Shown one piece after another: positions 1-6,934 of a DNA stretch of 64,000 bases. Origin of the DNA: Candidatus Dormiibacterota bacterium (GTDB taxonomy: Bacteria; Chloroflexota; Dormibacteria; CF-121). The notes beneath the pieces were generated by a model, which saw only the letters and a program-made list of their open reading frames with translations, was not told where the DNA came from and ran no database searches. Position numbers and translations under genes: made by a program. Each line of letters opens with the position of its first letter. Position 1 is the first letter of the stretch. The DNA is taken from positions 1 to 64,000 of the forward strand of contig DASZZN010000014.1 in NCBI GenBank assembly GCA_035544955.1, read 5' to 3'.

Positions 1-264
1 CCCGGTACGCTTCCAAACGGACACCATTGGTTCAGGGTTACGCGCTGGTTGGAGGTGTGCCGCCAGGCGCGCCGCCAACTTCCCTGGCGGTAGTACCAGC
101 CCTTCAATGATAACGATGCTGTCATATCAGTTGATAAGTGGCGACTTGGGAGAGATGCCCCCGAAAGGGTATAGAGTGAACATGTCTCGTTACACTGATC
201 CGACGGGCCGGCGCATATACTTCGGCAAGATCGCGTCCGACCTGCGGGCGCCTTTTGGAGCCTC
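1..264. other. Left-edge non-coding stretch
   Basis: No convincing gene, RNA or repeat is seen here. It precedes the MerR-type gene that starts at 265 and probably carries its promoter, but no clear -35/-10 pair could be picked out. The open frame on the minus strand in this area is an antisense shadow of the MerR gene. Confidence 0.5.
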
Positions 265-621
265 GTGACCACCGCAGCCGCCGCTGGCCCGGCCCCGTCC
301 TCGCCGAGCGAGCGGGTCGGCCTCGACAAGCCGATCTACACCATCAGCGTGGCGTCGGAGATCCTCGAGACGCATCCGCGGACGCTGATGATGTACGAGC
401 ACCTCGGCATGGTCGTCCCCAAGCGGACCTCGACCAACCGCCGGCGCTTCTCTCAGCGCGACGTCATGAAGCTGCAGACGATCCAGAAGCTCACCCGGCA
501 CCATTCTGTAAACCTGGCCGGTGTGCGCTACATCATGAAGCTGCTCAAGCTGCTGCAAGAGCATCAGCTTCCGGCGCCCGTCGAACTGCGCGATATCGAC
601 GTTTCGCAGCTGGACGTCTGA
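265..621 (+). CDS. MerR-family (HspR-like) transcriptional regulator
   Basis: DNA-binding regulator of 118 aa. The MerR-type winged helix spans roughly residues 24-95 (YTISVASEILETHPRTLMMY, then the RRRFSQRD wing typical of HspR/MerR proteins). There is no long C-terminal effector domain, only about 20 residues ending in ELRDIDVSQLDV. The GTG start at 265 follows TTGGAG at a suitable distance. A close paralogue lies at 1384-1731 with the same C-terminal signature (ELRDLDVKELDV), and the two flank a single-domain response regulator. HspR represses chaperone genes in actinobacteria, but no chaperone gene is nearby, so the target is unknown. The family call is firm and the role is not. Confidence 0.85.
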   Translation: MTTAAAAGPAPSSPSERVGLDKPIYTISVASEILETHPRTLMMYEHLGMVVPKRTSTNRRRFSQRDVMKLQTIQKLTRHHSVNLAGVRYIMKLLKLLQEHQLPAPVELRDIDVSQLDV

Positions 622-756
622 AGCCGGGTCGCGTCTGATTGCCCCGACCTGTCGTTGGCTACCCCGCTGAGCCGCCTGACGTTCGTGCGCCTCGAGATGC
701 GACGCAGTGCCATGTTATCGACAGTCCGCCGAGGATATTTTCTGACTGTCGCGGTG

Positions 757-785
757 TTGACAAGCCGCGTCGTCGTTTCTATAAT
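757..785 (+). promoter_or_regulatory. Consensus sigma-70/A promoter
   Basis: TTGACA at 757-762 and TATAAT at 780-785 are separated by exactly 17 bp, a perfect consensus pair. Transcription would start near 792, giving a leader of about 170 nt before the response regulator at 962. A strong hairpin lies only about 25-50 nt downstream of the predicted start. Confidence 0.8.
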
Positions 786-814
786 CCGAAATAGTTCTCT
801 TGCCCCCCTCTTCG

Positions 815-843
815 GGCCCTCCCTTCGGAGGGCCTTAACTTTT
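815..843 (+). terminator. Attenuator-like hairpin in the leader
   Basis: An 8-bp perfect G/C-rich stem (GGCCCTCC at 815-822 with GGAGGGCC at 827-834) closes a CTTC loop and is followed by TTAACTTTT. It is shaped like an intrinsic terminator with an interrupted T-tract. It sits between the consensus promoter at 757-785 and the response regulator gene, so it may attenuate that gene or end a very short RNA. Confidence 0.55.
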
Positions 844-961
844 CTGGGGCCGGTCAGCCCCGGCCGTATGCCTCGCGAGGAGTCCGACGTATTGCTTCCC
901 GTAAAGGTCGCGATTCGATGCACCAACTTCGTCTATACTGCTTCGCGCCAAGGGGAGTGTT

Positions 962-1399
962 ATGGAAAGTAAGACGCGCCGCAGCGCTGGCGCGAGCCCG
1001 GCCAGCCAGGCGACTCAGGTCGACGAGGACCTGGTCGACGTTCTCCTCGTGGAAGACGATCCGTCCGTCCTCGAGATGTACCGGCTCAAGCTGGAACTCG
1101 ACGGCTACCGCGTCAACACCGCCCTGGACGGCGAGGAGGGCCTCAAGAAAGCCGGCGATCTGAAGCCGGACATCATCTTTCTCGACATTCGCCTGCCGAA
1201 GATGGATGGGCTCGAGGTGTTGAGGAAATTGCGGGCGCAGGAGAAGACGCGCGAGATTCCGGTTATCATCCTCTCGAACTACGATGAAGAAGACCTGGTC
1301 GCCCGAGGGTTGCGGCTTGGGGCACACGAGTACCTCATCAAGGCGCGCACCACGCCGACCAGCCTCTCAGAGGGCATTGAGGATTGGCTAAAGGAGTAA
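962..1399 (+). CDS. Single-domain response regulator (CheY-like receiver)
   Basis: Stand-alone receiver protein of 145 aa that takes a phosphoryl group from a histidine kinase or relays it to a partner. The receiver fold covers about residues 25-144: acidic pair Asp32-Asp33 (LLVEDD), phospho-acceptor Asp75 (FLDIRLPKMDG), switch Ser105 (ILSN) and conserved Lys127 (LIKA). There is no DNA-binding output domain. The 20-residue N-terminal lead is Ala/Ser-rich. ATG 962 is preceded by AAGGGGAG. The 3' end overlaps the downstream MerR-type gene by 16 nt, so the two are probably translated together. No kinase gene is in the window, so the partner is unknown. Confidence 0.9.
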   Translation: MESKTRRSAGASPASQATQVDEDLVDVLLVEDDPSVLEMYRLKLELDGYRVNTALDGEEGLKKAGDLKPDIIFLDIRLPKMDGLEVLRKLRAQEKTREIPVIILSNYDEEDLVARGLRLGAHEYLIKARTTPTSLSEGIEDWLKE

Positions 1400-1731
1400 C
1401 GCGCCGCGCGCCGAGCGATACAAGCCTCTCTCTTGATAAACCCATCTATACGATCAGCGTCGCCTCGGAGATTCTGCAGACGCACCCCCGCACGCTGATG
1501 ATGTACGAGCACCTCGGCCTGGTAGTTCCCAAGCGGACCTCCACCAACCGGCGGCGATTCTCGCAGCGGGATATCCGCAAGCTGCAAGCCATCCAGACGC
1601 TCACCCGCCAGCACGGTGTCAATCTGAACGGCGCCCGCTATGTGCTGCGGTTGCTTCGCATCCTGGTCGATAACGGGCTCTCTGCGCCGCCCGAGCTCCG
1701 CGACCTCGACGTCAAAGAACTGGACGTCTAA
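1384..1731 (+). CDS. MerR-family regulator, paralogue of 265-621
   Basis: Second short MerR-type protein (115 aa) nearly identical in its core to the product of 265-621 (YTISVASEIL, HPRTLMMYEHLG, VVPKRTSTNRRRFSQRD). The start is taken as TTG 1384, with AGAGGG upstream; no ATG or GTG lies in frame before the conserved core. It overlaps the end of the response regulator gene by 16 nt, suggesting translational coupling. The shared tail RDLDVKELDV hints at a common partner or at dimerisation between the two paralogues. The ligand and regulon cannot be read from the sequence. Confidence 0.82.
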   Translation: MAKGVTRRAPSDTSLSLDKPIYTISVASEILQTHPRTLMMYEHLGLVVPKRTSTNRRRFSQRDIRKLQAIQTLTRQHGVNLNGARYVLRLLRILVDNGLSAPPELRDLDVKELDV

Positions 1732-1915
1732 CCGCGCCGTGGCGCCGTCCAGCCGCTCGGCGCACTCGCGCTTAAGAACGTGCGCTCGTGTGCTCGCACA
1801 AGCGGCATGCGGCGCCGGCGCTGATACGCGCGAAAGCGCGGGGCCCCGAGGGGCCCTATCCGTTACGGTAGAGCAACATCTTTGCGGCGAATCGATGGCC
1901 GAAATGTTGTCTTCG

Positions 1916-1927
1916 ATCGGCGCCGAT
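1916..1927. promoter_or_regulatory. Short palindrome before the PH-like gene
   Basis: ATCGGCGCCGAT is a perfect 12-bp palindrome ending 15 bp before the ATG of the 1943 gene. It follows a wider inverted repeat, CAACAT (1874-1879) with ATGTTG (1904-1909). Either could be an operator or a hairpin in the leader. No regulator is assigned. Confidence 0.25.
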
Positions 1928-1942
1928 ACGGTATGAGCACGC

Positions 1943-2434
1943 ATGAGCTTCCGGCCAGACAGCCCGCTGAATCGACTCGTCCTTCTCTGGCCCGGCGTCC
2001 CGATTGCGGCCTGTGCCCTGGGCTTTGTCCTGGCCGTTGTCGAGATCTCGGAAACCCATAGTGGCTCGTTCGCGGCCCTCGCCATCGCGATGGGCTGCGG
2101 GTTCGCCTTCAGCCTCGGCCTGCTGTTCCACAGCTTCTTCATCGAGTGGACCGAGGTGATCGTGACTCGCGAGGGGATCGCACTTCGTCCGGTCGGCCAC
2201 GCCTGGCTCAATCGCCGACCTCGCCTGGTCCCGTGGGATCGCGTGCAGGGGATGAACCAGGTCATCACCCGCAAGGGCGCTCACCTGGAGATCGCCGCCG
2301 ACAGCCAGGTGCTCAAGCTGGATCGGGCGCTGTTCCGCGAAGACACGTTCCAGAACATGGTCGCCGCCCTCTCGCAGCGGACTCGGCAGTGGGGTCCGGC
2401 CGGTTACGACGACGAACTGGCCGCCGCCGCCTGA
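1943..2434 (+). CDS. Membrane protein with PH-like cytoplasmic domain
   Basis: Protein of 163 aa with two hydrophobic segments at about residues 10-32 and 42-66. A soluble part follows with the feel of a bacterial PH domain (VIVTREGIALRPVG, then LVPWDRVQGM, the usual W-D-V pattern of YdbS/bPH2-type domains). It is probably an inner-membrane protein with the domain in the cytoplasm. A perfect 12-bp palindrome, ATCGGCGCCGAT (1916-1927), lies just upstream of ATG 1943. It converges on the C39-like protease gene. The function is unknown; the PH-like call is by pattern only. Confidence 0.65.
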   Translation: MSFRPDSPLNRLVLLWPGVPIAACALGFVLAVVEISETHSGSFAALAIAMGCGFAFSLGLLFHSFFIEWTEVIVTREGIALRPVGHAWLNRRPRLVPWDRVQGMNQVITRKGAHLEIAADSQVLKLDRALFREDTFQNMVAALSQRTRQWGPAGYDDELAAAA

Positions 2435-2446
2435 TTCAGCGCCTCG

Positions 2447-3067
2447 TCAGCTGCGGTAGTAGATCTGCGCCGAGTGGACCGCCTGTCGGTACGCGCCGTA
2501 GCGCGCCTGCAGCGTGGTGCGGTCGCCGAACCACGGGTCATTGATGTAGAGGGTGTGGCCGCTGTGACCGGTGATCACGACGAAGTGCATGCCACCGTTC
2601 AGTCGCACCTCCGCCACGACCAGCCGGCCCGTGTCGAGCTGGGCTTCAACCAGTGACTGCGGCGGAAGGTCCTCGATGTCCTGGTCGTCGGTCCGCAACT
2701 GCGAAACCATCCCCGGGACATGGAGCCACTGCCACCGCACCGAGCCCTGGGTGGCGGCGCCGGCCTGCCGCCAGAGCAGCAGGTCATTCTCGATGTAGCC
2801 GCCGTGGGCGGTGAGCCAGCGGTTCAGCTGCTGCGGGTTTGTCGAGTAGCCATAGGCCGCGGTCACCATCGTCACCGCGGTCAGAGCGCAACCCGATGAG
2901 CCGATCGTGTCCACTGGGTCGCTGCCGAGCGCGTCGCGCGACCACTGGTGTGAGCGTTGGCTGAAGGTGGGGACGGACGGCGCGGCCGCGGCCGAGAGCC
3001 CGGCGGCCGACCATGTCGCAAATGCCAGCAAGCTTGCCCCCAGCGCGCGGCGCCACCCCCGCTTCAC
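2447..3067 (-). CDS. Secreted C39-like cysteine protease
   Basis: Exported papain-fold protein of 206 aa with a signal peptide in residues 1-28 (positively charged start, hydrophobic core, AAA cleavage region). The peptidase C39-like domain shows the catalytic Cys60 (IGSSGCALTA), His161 (GGMHFVVITGH) and Asn176-Asp177 (YINDPW). The length and lack of an ABC-transporter part fit the free C39_2 family rather than a bacteriocin exporter. The substrate is unknown. It reads towards the membrane-protein gene at 1943, with 12 bp between the stop codons. Confidence 0.82.
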   Translation of the reverse strand: MKRGWRRALGASLLAFATWSAAGLSAAAAPSVPTFSQRSHQWSRDALGSDPVDTIGSSGCALTAVTMVTAAYGYSTNPQQLNRWLTAHGGYIENDLLLWRQAGAATQGSVRWQWLHVPGMVSQLRTDDQDIEDLPPQSLVEAQLDTGRLVVAEVRLNGGMHFVVITGHSGHTLYINDPWFGDRTTLQARYGAYRQAVHSAQIYYRS

Positions 3068-3164
3068 GGGGCCAATCTTAAGGTCGAGGCTGGGTCAAGT
3101 CCAGTGGTTGCGGTGTCGGCTTTGCCTTACCAGCGCGGATTGTTACCGCCTGGTGACAGCGCCG

Positions 3165-3482
3165 TCAGCGAAGCAGGCTGGCGAGGTCGCCCTCGTAGCG
3201 GGCGAGCGCCAGCCGGGCGTCGAGCACGTCATCCGTGGTGATCGGCGCTCCGAGCTCATCGACCGGCTCGTCGCGAACCTCGATCACCGGCGCGGCCGCC
3301 GTCTCGGCCGCGATCGCCACCGCGATCACCCGGACGTCCTGGCAGTGCGCGCAGGTGACCTTCACCAGGGACTGGTCGTCCTGATGCGTCACCATCTCGA
3401 GCTGGCAGTCGGCCAGGCTCTCCCCGCACTTGGGGCACTGAAACCGGCCCGCTTGCCGGCGAAGGATATCGAGCATGTCCAC
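3165..3482 (-). CDS. Zinc-ribbon protein
   Basis: Small soluble protein of 105 aa. Residues 1-50 form a four-cysteine zinc ribbon (CPKC at 16-19 and CAHC at 44-47). The remainder is acidic and probably partly helical. The GTG start at 3482 has AGGAAA upstream on the coding strand. Related tiny ribbons occur in many Chloroflexi-type genomes without assigned function. A nucleic-acid or protein-adaptor role is possible but only inferred. Confidence 0.65.
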   Translation of the reverse strand: MDMLDILRRQAGRFQCPKCGESLADCQLEMVTHQDDQSLVKVTCAHCQDVRVIAVAIAAETAAAPVIEVRDEPVDELGAPITTDDVLDARLALARYEGDLASLLR

Positions 3483-3629
3483 GGCATTTTCCTACCCGCG
3501 ATTCCCGGGAAACAAACGAGCAAAGCTGATACCGCCAGGACAGTCTAAAGCACTAATGGCTGAGCCTCAGTTGCTGCCATGACGATCGTTTGCGGGGGGC
3601 GCTGACGCGGGACGATACTCGCCACCGGC

Positions 3630-5273
3630 ATGCGCCTTCCCGTCTACCTGGGCGCGGGCGCCATCACCACCGGGATGCTGCTTCTCGGGGGCCTGGTCGC
3701 CACCGAACTGAACCCGGTGCCGGTCGTCAACGTGGATGCCATGGAGCTCGATGGGGCGTCCATCCTGTCGATGCCGCTGCCCGAGGTATCGCCGCGGCCT
3801 CGCCTCGTCGTCAGGGTGAGCCACCCGCTTCGGCCGGGTGACTGGCAGCTCTTCATGGACGGCCGGCCGGTCCTATTCGCCGCCGCGCCGACGGCGACCG
3901 AGCTGCGCGTCGCGCTTCCCGGTCCGCTTGCCCTGGGCAGCCGGCACACGGTCCAGCTGACGGCAGGGGCGATGCATGTGCGAGCGGGGTTCCAGGTCGT
4001 CCCACCATTGGCTGCCCAGTTGTCGATGCACCTCTATCACCTGAAGGCCGGCGCGCTCGCCAGTATCGCGGCGACCGTCCGATTCTCGCGGGCGGTGGCC
4101 GACCGCACCCAGGCGCAGAGCCACGTGCGGATGACGGGACATCCCACGATCACCTGGCGCGATGCGCAGACCGTCGACCTCGTCTCCCCTGGCTTCGGGT
4201 TGGGTGACCACGCCGTCCTTTCGGTTGACGCTGGTATCCAGGCGGCTGACGGGACCTGGAGCCGCAAGGACGAGAGCAGCGAACTCTCCGTCCCATCGAC
4301 CTTGACGCGCGTGCTGCCCGGCCGGATGGTCCAGATGTACTACGTGAACACCGATGACGGCCGCGCTGCCTTCTTCGCCCACGTGCATCAGATCGACGTG
4401 CTGAGCCCCGGCTGGTACGACGCGAATGCCGACGGGAGCATCACGGGTTACGCGCGACGCGACATTATTGATGCTGCGCACGCCGCCGGCGTCGCGATCA
4501 TTCCGCTGGTGGTCAACAAGGATGTTGATCCCGACGTCGGCCATGCGATCCTGGCGGATCCGACCCGGCGCGCCGCATTGGCCCGCAATCTGGTCAACGA
4601 GGCGAAGACCTACGGCTACGCCGGGTTCCAGCTGGACTTCGAGCAGATTCCCTGGACCGACCGCGGTCTCTTGACCGCGCTCGCGCAGGATTGCGCTGAC
4701 GCCTTTCGTCCCGCCGGGCTCAACCTATCGGTCGCGGTCATTCCGCGGCTGCCGGGCGACGATGGCGCGGGCGGGGCGCTCCTCGATTATTTCCGCCAGT
4801 GGTCCGGCGCCTACGATTTCGCCGCGCTCGCAAAGGTCGCCGACTTCCTGTCCTTCATGACCTACGACGAGCACAACGGGGTGACGCCGCCGGGGGCGGT
4901 CTCCGGCACGCCCTGGATTCGTCAGGCGCTCGAGTTTTCCTTGCAGGGCGTCCCGCCCGAGAAGGCGACGCTCGGGCTACCGACTTACTACCACGATTGG
5001 ACGGGCGTCGGGCGATTGACCTCGAGCTCCTACGCCGACGCGATGATCCTCGCCCAGGCGCACGGGGCGACGCCGGCATTCGATCCGACCGAGGAGGAGA
5101 TGCATTTCGGCTACAGCGCCTGGGGTGTGCACCATGAGCTGTGGATCCAGAGCCCGGACACGTTGCGGCTCAAGCTGGCGCTGATGTACGAGTACGGGTT
5201 GAAAGGGATCAGTGTTTGGCGGCTGGGCTTCGAAGATCCTTCGTTCTGGAACCTGATCCCGCCGCGGCAATAG
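3630..5273 (+). CDS. Secreted glycoside hydrolase family 18-type protein
   Basis: Exported or membrane-anchored enzyme of 547 aa. A hydrophobic N-terminus (residues 4-22) acts as signal or anchor, residues about 45-215 are beta-rich Ig-like sequence, and a GH18 TIM barrel follows from about 235. The catalytic stretch is YAGFQLDFEQIPW, with Asp336 and the probable acid/base Glu338. SFMTYDEHN (strand 6) and an ending GLKGISVWRLGFEDP are typical of YaaH/spore-germination-type GH18 proteins that act on peptidoglycan or chitin. The 3' end overlaps the convergent sugar kinase gene by 65 bp. Confidence 0.85.
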   Translation: MRLPVYLGAGAITTGMLLLGGLVATELNPVPVVNVDAMELDGASILSMPLPEVSPRPRLVVRVSHPLRPGDWQLFMDGRPVLFAAAPTATELRVALPGPLALGSRHTVQLTAGAMHVRAGFQVVPPLAAQLSMHLYHLKAGALASIAATVRFSRAVADRTQAQSHVRMTGHPTITWRDAQTVDLVSPGFGLGDHAVLSVDAGIQAADGTWSRKDESSELSVPSTLTRVLPGRMVQMYYVNTDDGRAAFFAHVHQIDVLSPGWYDANADGSITGYARRDIIDAAHAAGVAIIPLVVNKDVDPDVGHAILADPTRRAALARNLVNEAKTYGYAGFQLDFEQIPWTDRGLLTALAQDCADAFRPAGLNLSVAVIPRLPGDDGAGGALLDYFRQWSGAYDFAALAKVADFLSFMTYDEHNGVTPPGAVSGTPWIRQALEFSLQGVPPEKATLGLPTYYHDWTGVGRLTSSSYADAMILAQAHGATPAFDPTEEEMHFGYSAWGVHHELWIQSPDTLRLKLALMYEYGLKGISVWRLGFEDPSFWNLIPPRQ

Positions 5274-6807
5274 GCCCTAATTTCCCTCCCCGTCTGGGGG
5301 AGGGCGGGGTGGGGGCATGGTCGAGTGGAGGAAACAGCAGATCGTAGAGACGTTGCTGGCGGCGTCGCGCGCTCTCGTAGCGCGCATGCACGCTGGCGCG
5401 CGGCCGGAAGCTGCGGCCGCGTCCCGGCCGGGTCGACCACAATTTCGGTAGTTTGCCCAGGGCGTGGAGGACGAGCAGGGCGGCCCCGCGGCTCGAGGCT
5501 TCCGGCTCTGGCGAGGTCGTTACCAGGAGATTCAACGTGTCGGCGAGCATTTGGCTCCACGCCGGCGAATGGATCAACTGCCCGCCGGTGGCAATCACCG
5601 ATTCCGGACGAGGCACGACCCTTCGCATCGCCGCGGCGACCGCGACCAATTGGTAGGTGATCGCCTCCATCGCCGCGCGCAACATCTGCGTTGGCTGGGT
5701 GCCGAGCGAGAGCCCGGCGATCACCGCTCGCGCATCGCCGCGCCAGTTCGGGCTCCGTTCACCAGCCCAGAAGGGAAGGACGGTCAGCCCATGGCTGTCG
5801 GGCGCGAGCGCGCCGGCCGCGCGCTCGAATTTTTTCTTGGGCTTGAGGCCGAGGGTCTCGGTGAACCAGCGGACCACGTTGCCACCCTCGCTCAGCGCGC
5901 CGCCGAGCACGTAGCGGTGGCGGTCGACCCGGTAGACGAAAACGCCCCAGGGGACGCTGACGCGCCTGCGATCGAGCAGCACGCGCAGGGCGCTCGAGGT
6001 CCCAATCGTGGCGCACGCCCAGCGAGGACTGACGCAGCCCGCGCCGATGTTCGCCAGCCCACCGTCGCCAAGCGGTAGATACCAGGGCACGTCACGCAGC
6101 TCGGGCCAGCGTTTGGTCAAGCTCGTTCGCAACGAGCAAGCCGGCTGATCCCAGTCGCTCAGCGGGGAGAGATGGTCCTTCGTGATCCCGGCCAGTCGCA
6201 GCGCGTTCTCGTCCCACTGGCAGCGGTTTACGTCGAGTAGTCCGGTGCCCGACGCGATCGAGTGGCTGACGCGGACGTCGCCGTGGAATTCCTGGTAGAG
6301 GTATTCGCCCAGCGACATCCAGCGTGCGGTGCGACCGACCGCGGCGCGGCGGGTGGCGCGTAGCCAGCGGAGCTTGGCGGGCCAGTAGCTGGCGTGAAAG
6401 AAGCACCCGGTCCGTGCGTGGTAGGCGCGCTCATCGAAGTGGGTGCGCATGCCCCGGGTTTCTTGCGCGCTGCGCGTATCGGCCCAGGTGAGGAGCTCGG
6501 TGGTCGGTCGACCTGCGCGATCGACACCCATCAAGCTGTGCCAGTAACAGGAGACACCAACGGCGAGGATGGCGACCTTGTCTTTGCACGCCGCCTTCAG
6601 CGCGCCGTCGATGCTCTGGGCGATGAGCTTGACCAGCGTGACCGGGTCAGAAGAAACCTCGCCCGCGTCGGTCGTCCGGACCTTGTACGGCAGGTCCGAC
6701 ATCGTCGCGTCGACCATCGAACCGCGGGCGTCGTAGACGACCGCACGGACGGAGGACGTGCCGAGGTCGAGTGCCAGAACGCCGTCGCCGGAATGGGTCT
6801 TGGGCAT
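5209..6807 (-). CDS. FGGY-family carbohydrate kinase (gluconokinase/xylulokinase-like)
   Basis: ATP-dependent sugar kinase of 532 aa with the two-domain actin-like fold. The N-terminal phosphate motif is VLALDLGTSSVRAVVYD; WADTRS and the C-terminal IATGGQLIHSPAWSQMLAD are adenosine- and sugar-site segments. The exact sugar is not certain, with gluconate the best guess. The last 45 residues or so (PPLDHAPTPPSPRRGGKLG and beyond) are not family sequence: they come from reading through the GC-rich repeat at 5281-5317 and into the antisense of the GH18 gene. This suggests an ancestral stop was lost when the repeat inserted. Confidence 0.85.
   Translation of the reverse strand: MPKTHSGDGVLALDLGTSSVRAVVYDARGSMVDATMSDLPYKVRTTDAGEVSSDPVTLVKLIAQSIDGALKAACKDKVAILAVGVSCYWHSLMGVDRAGRPTTELLTWADTRSAQETRGMRTHFDERAYHARTGCFFHASYWPAKLRWLRATRRAAVGRTARWMSLGEYLYQEFHGDVRVSHSIASGTGLLDVNRCQWDENALRLAGITKDHLSPLSDWDQPACSLRTSLTKRWPELRDVPWYLPLGDGGLANIGAGCVSPRWACATIGTSSALRVLLDRRRVSVPWGVFVYRVDRHRYVLGGALSEGGNVVRWFTETLGLKPKKKFERAAGALAPDSHGLTVLPFWAGERSPNWRGDARAVIAGLSLGTQPTQMLRAAMEAITYQLVAVAAAMRRVVPRPESVIATGGQLIHSPAWSQMLADTLNLLVTTSPEPEASSRGAALLVLHALGKLPKLWSTRPGRGRSFRPRASVHARYESARRRQQRLYDLLFPPLDHAPTPPSPRRGGKLGPIAAAGSGSRTKDLRSPAAKH
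5281..5317. repeat. Dispersed GC-rich palindromic repeat, copy 1
   Basis: A pyrimidine block (CCCTCCCC), a short loop and a purine block (GGGGGAGGG) followed by a G-rich tail (CGGGGTGGGGGC). It closely matches 62462-62498 and more loosely 25364-25403. It lies between convergent genes and now codes for part of the kinase C-terminus. It could act as a bidirectional terminator. Confidence 0.7.
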
Positions 6808-6859
6808 AGCTGAATTCTGAACGACCCTCTGCTAGACTGTCCCAGCCTAAGCCGACCGC

Positions 6860-6934
6860 TGGGGCGTGGCCAAGTGGTAAGGCGCCTGACTCTGGATCAG
6901 GTAAACCTAGGTTCGAATCCTAGCGCCCCAGCCA
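6860..6934 (+). tRNA. tRNA-Gln (anticodon CTG)
   Basis: Complete cloverleaf. The acceptor stem TGGGGCG (6860-6866) pairs with CGCCCCA (6924-6930), the anticodon stem CCTGA/TCAGG encloses loop CTCTGGA with anticodon CTG, and the T-arm contains GGTTCGAATCC. Discriminator G at 6931 is followed by an encoded CCA (6932-6934). The gene is the attachment site of the serine recombinase element next to it: the recombinase ORF ends on the other strand inside the T-arm. Confidence 0.95.
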
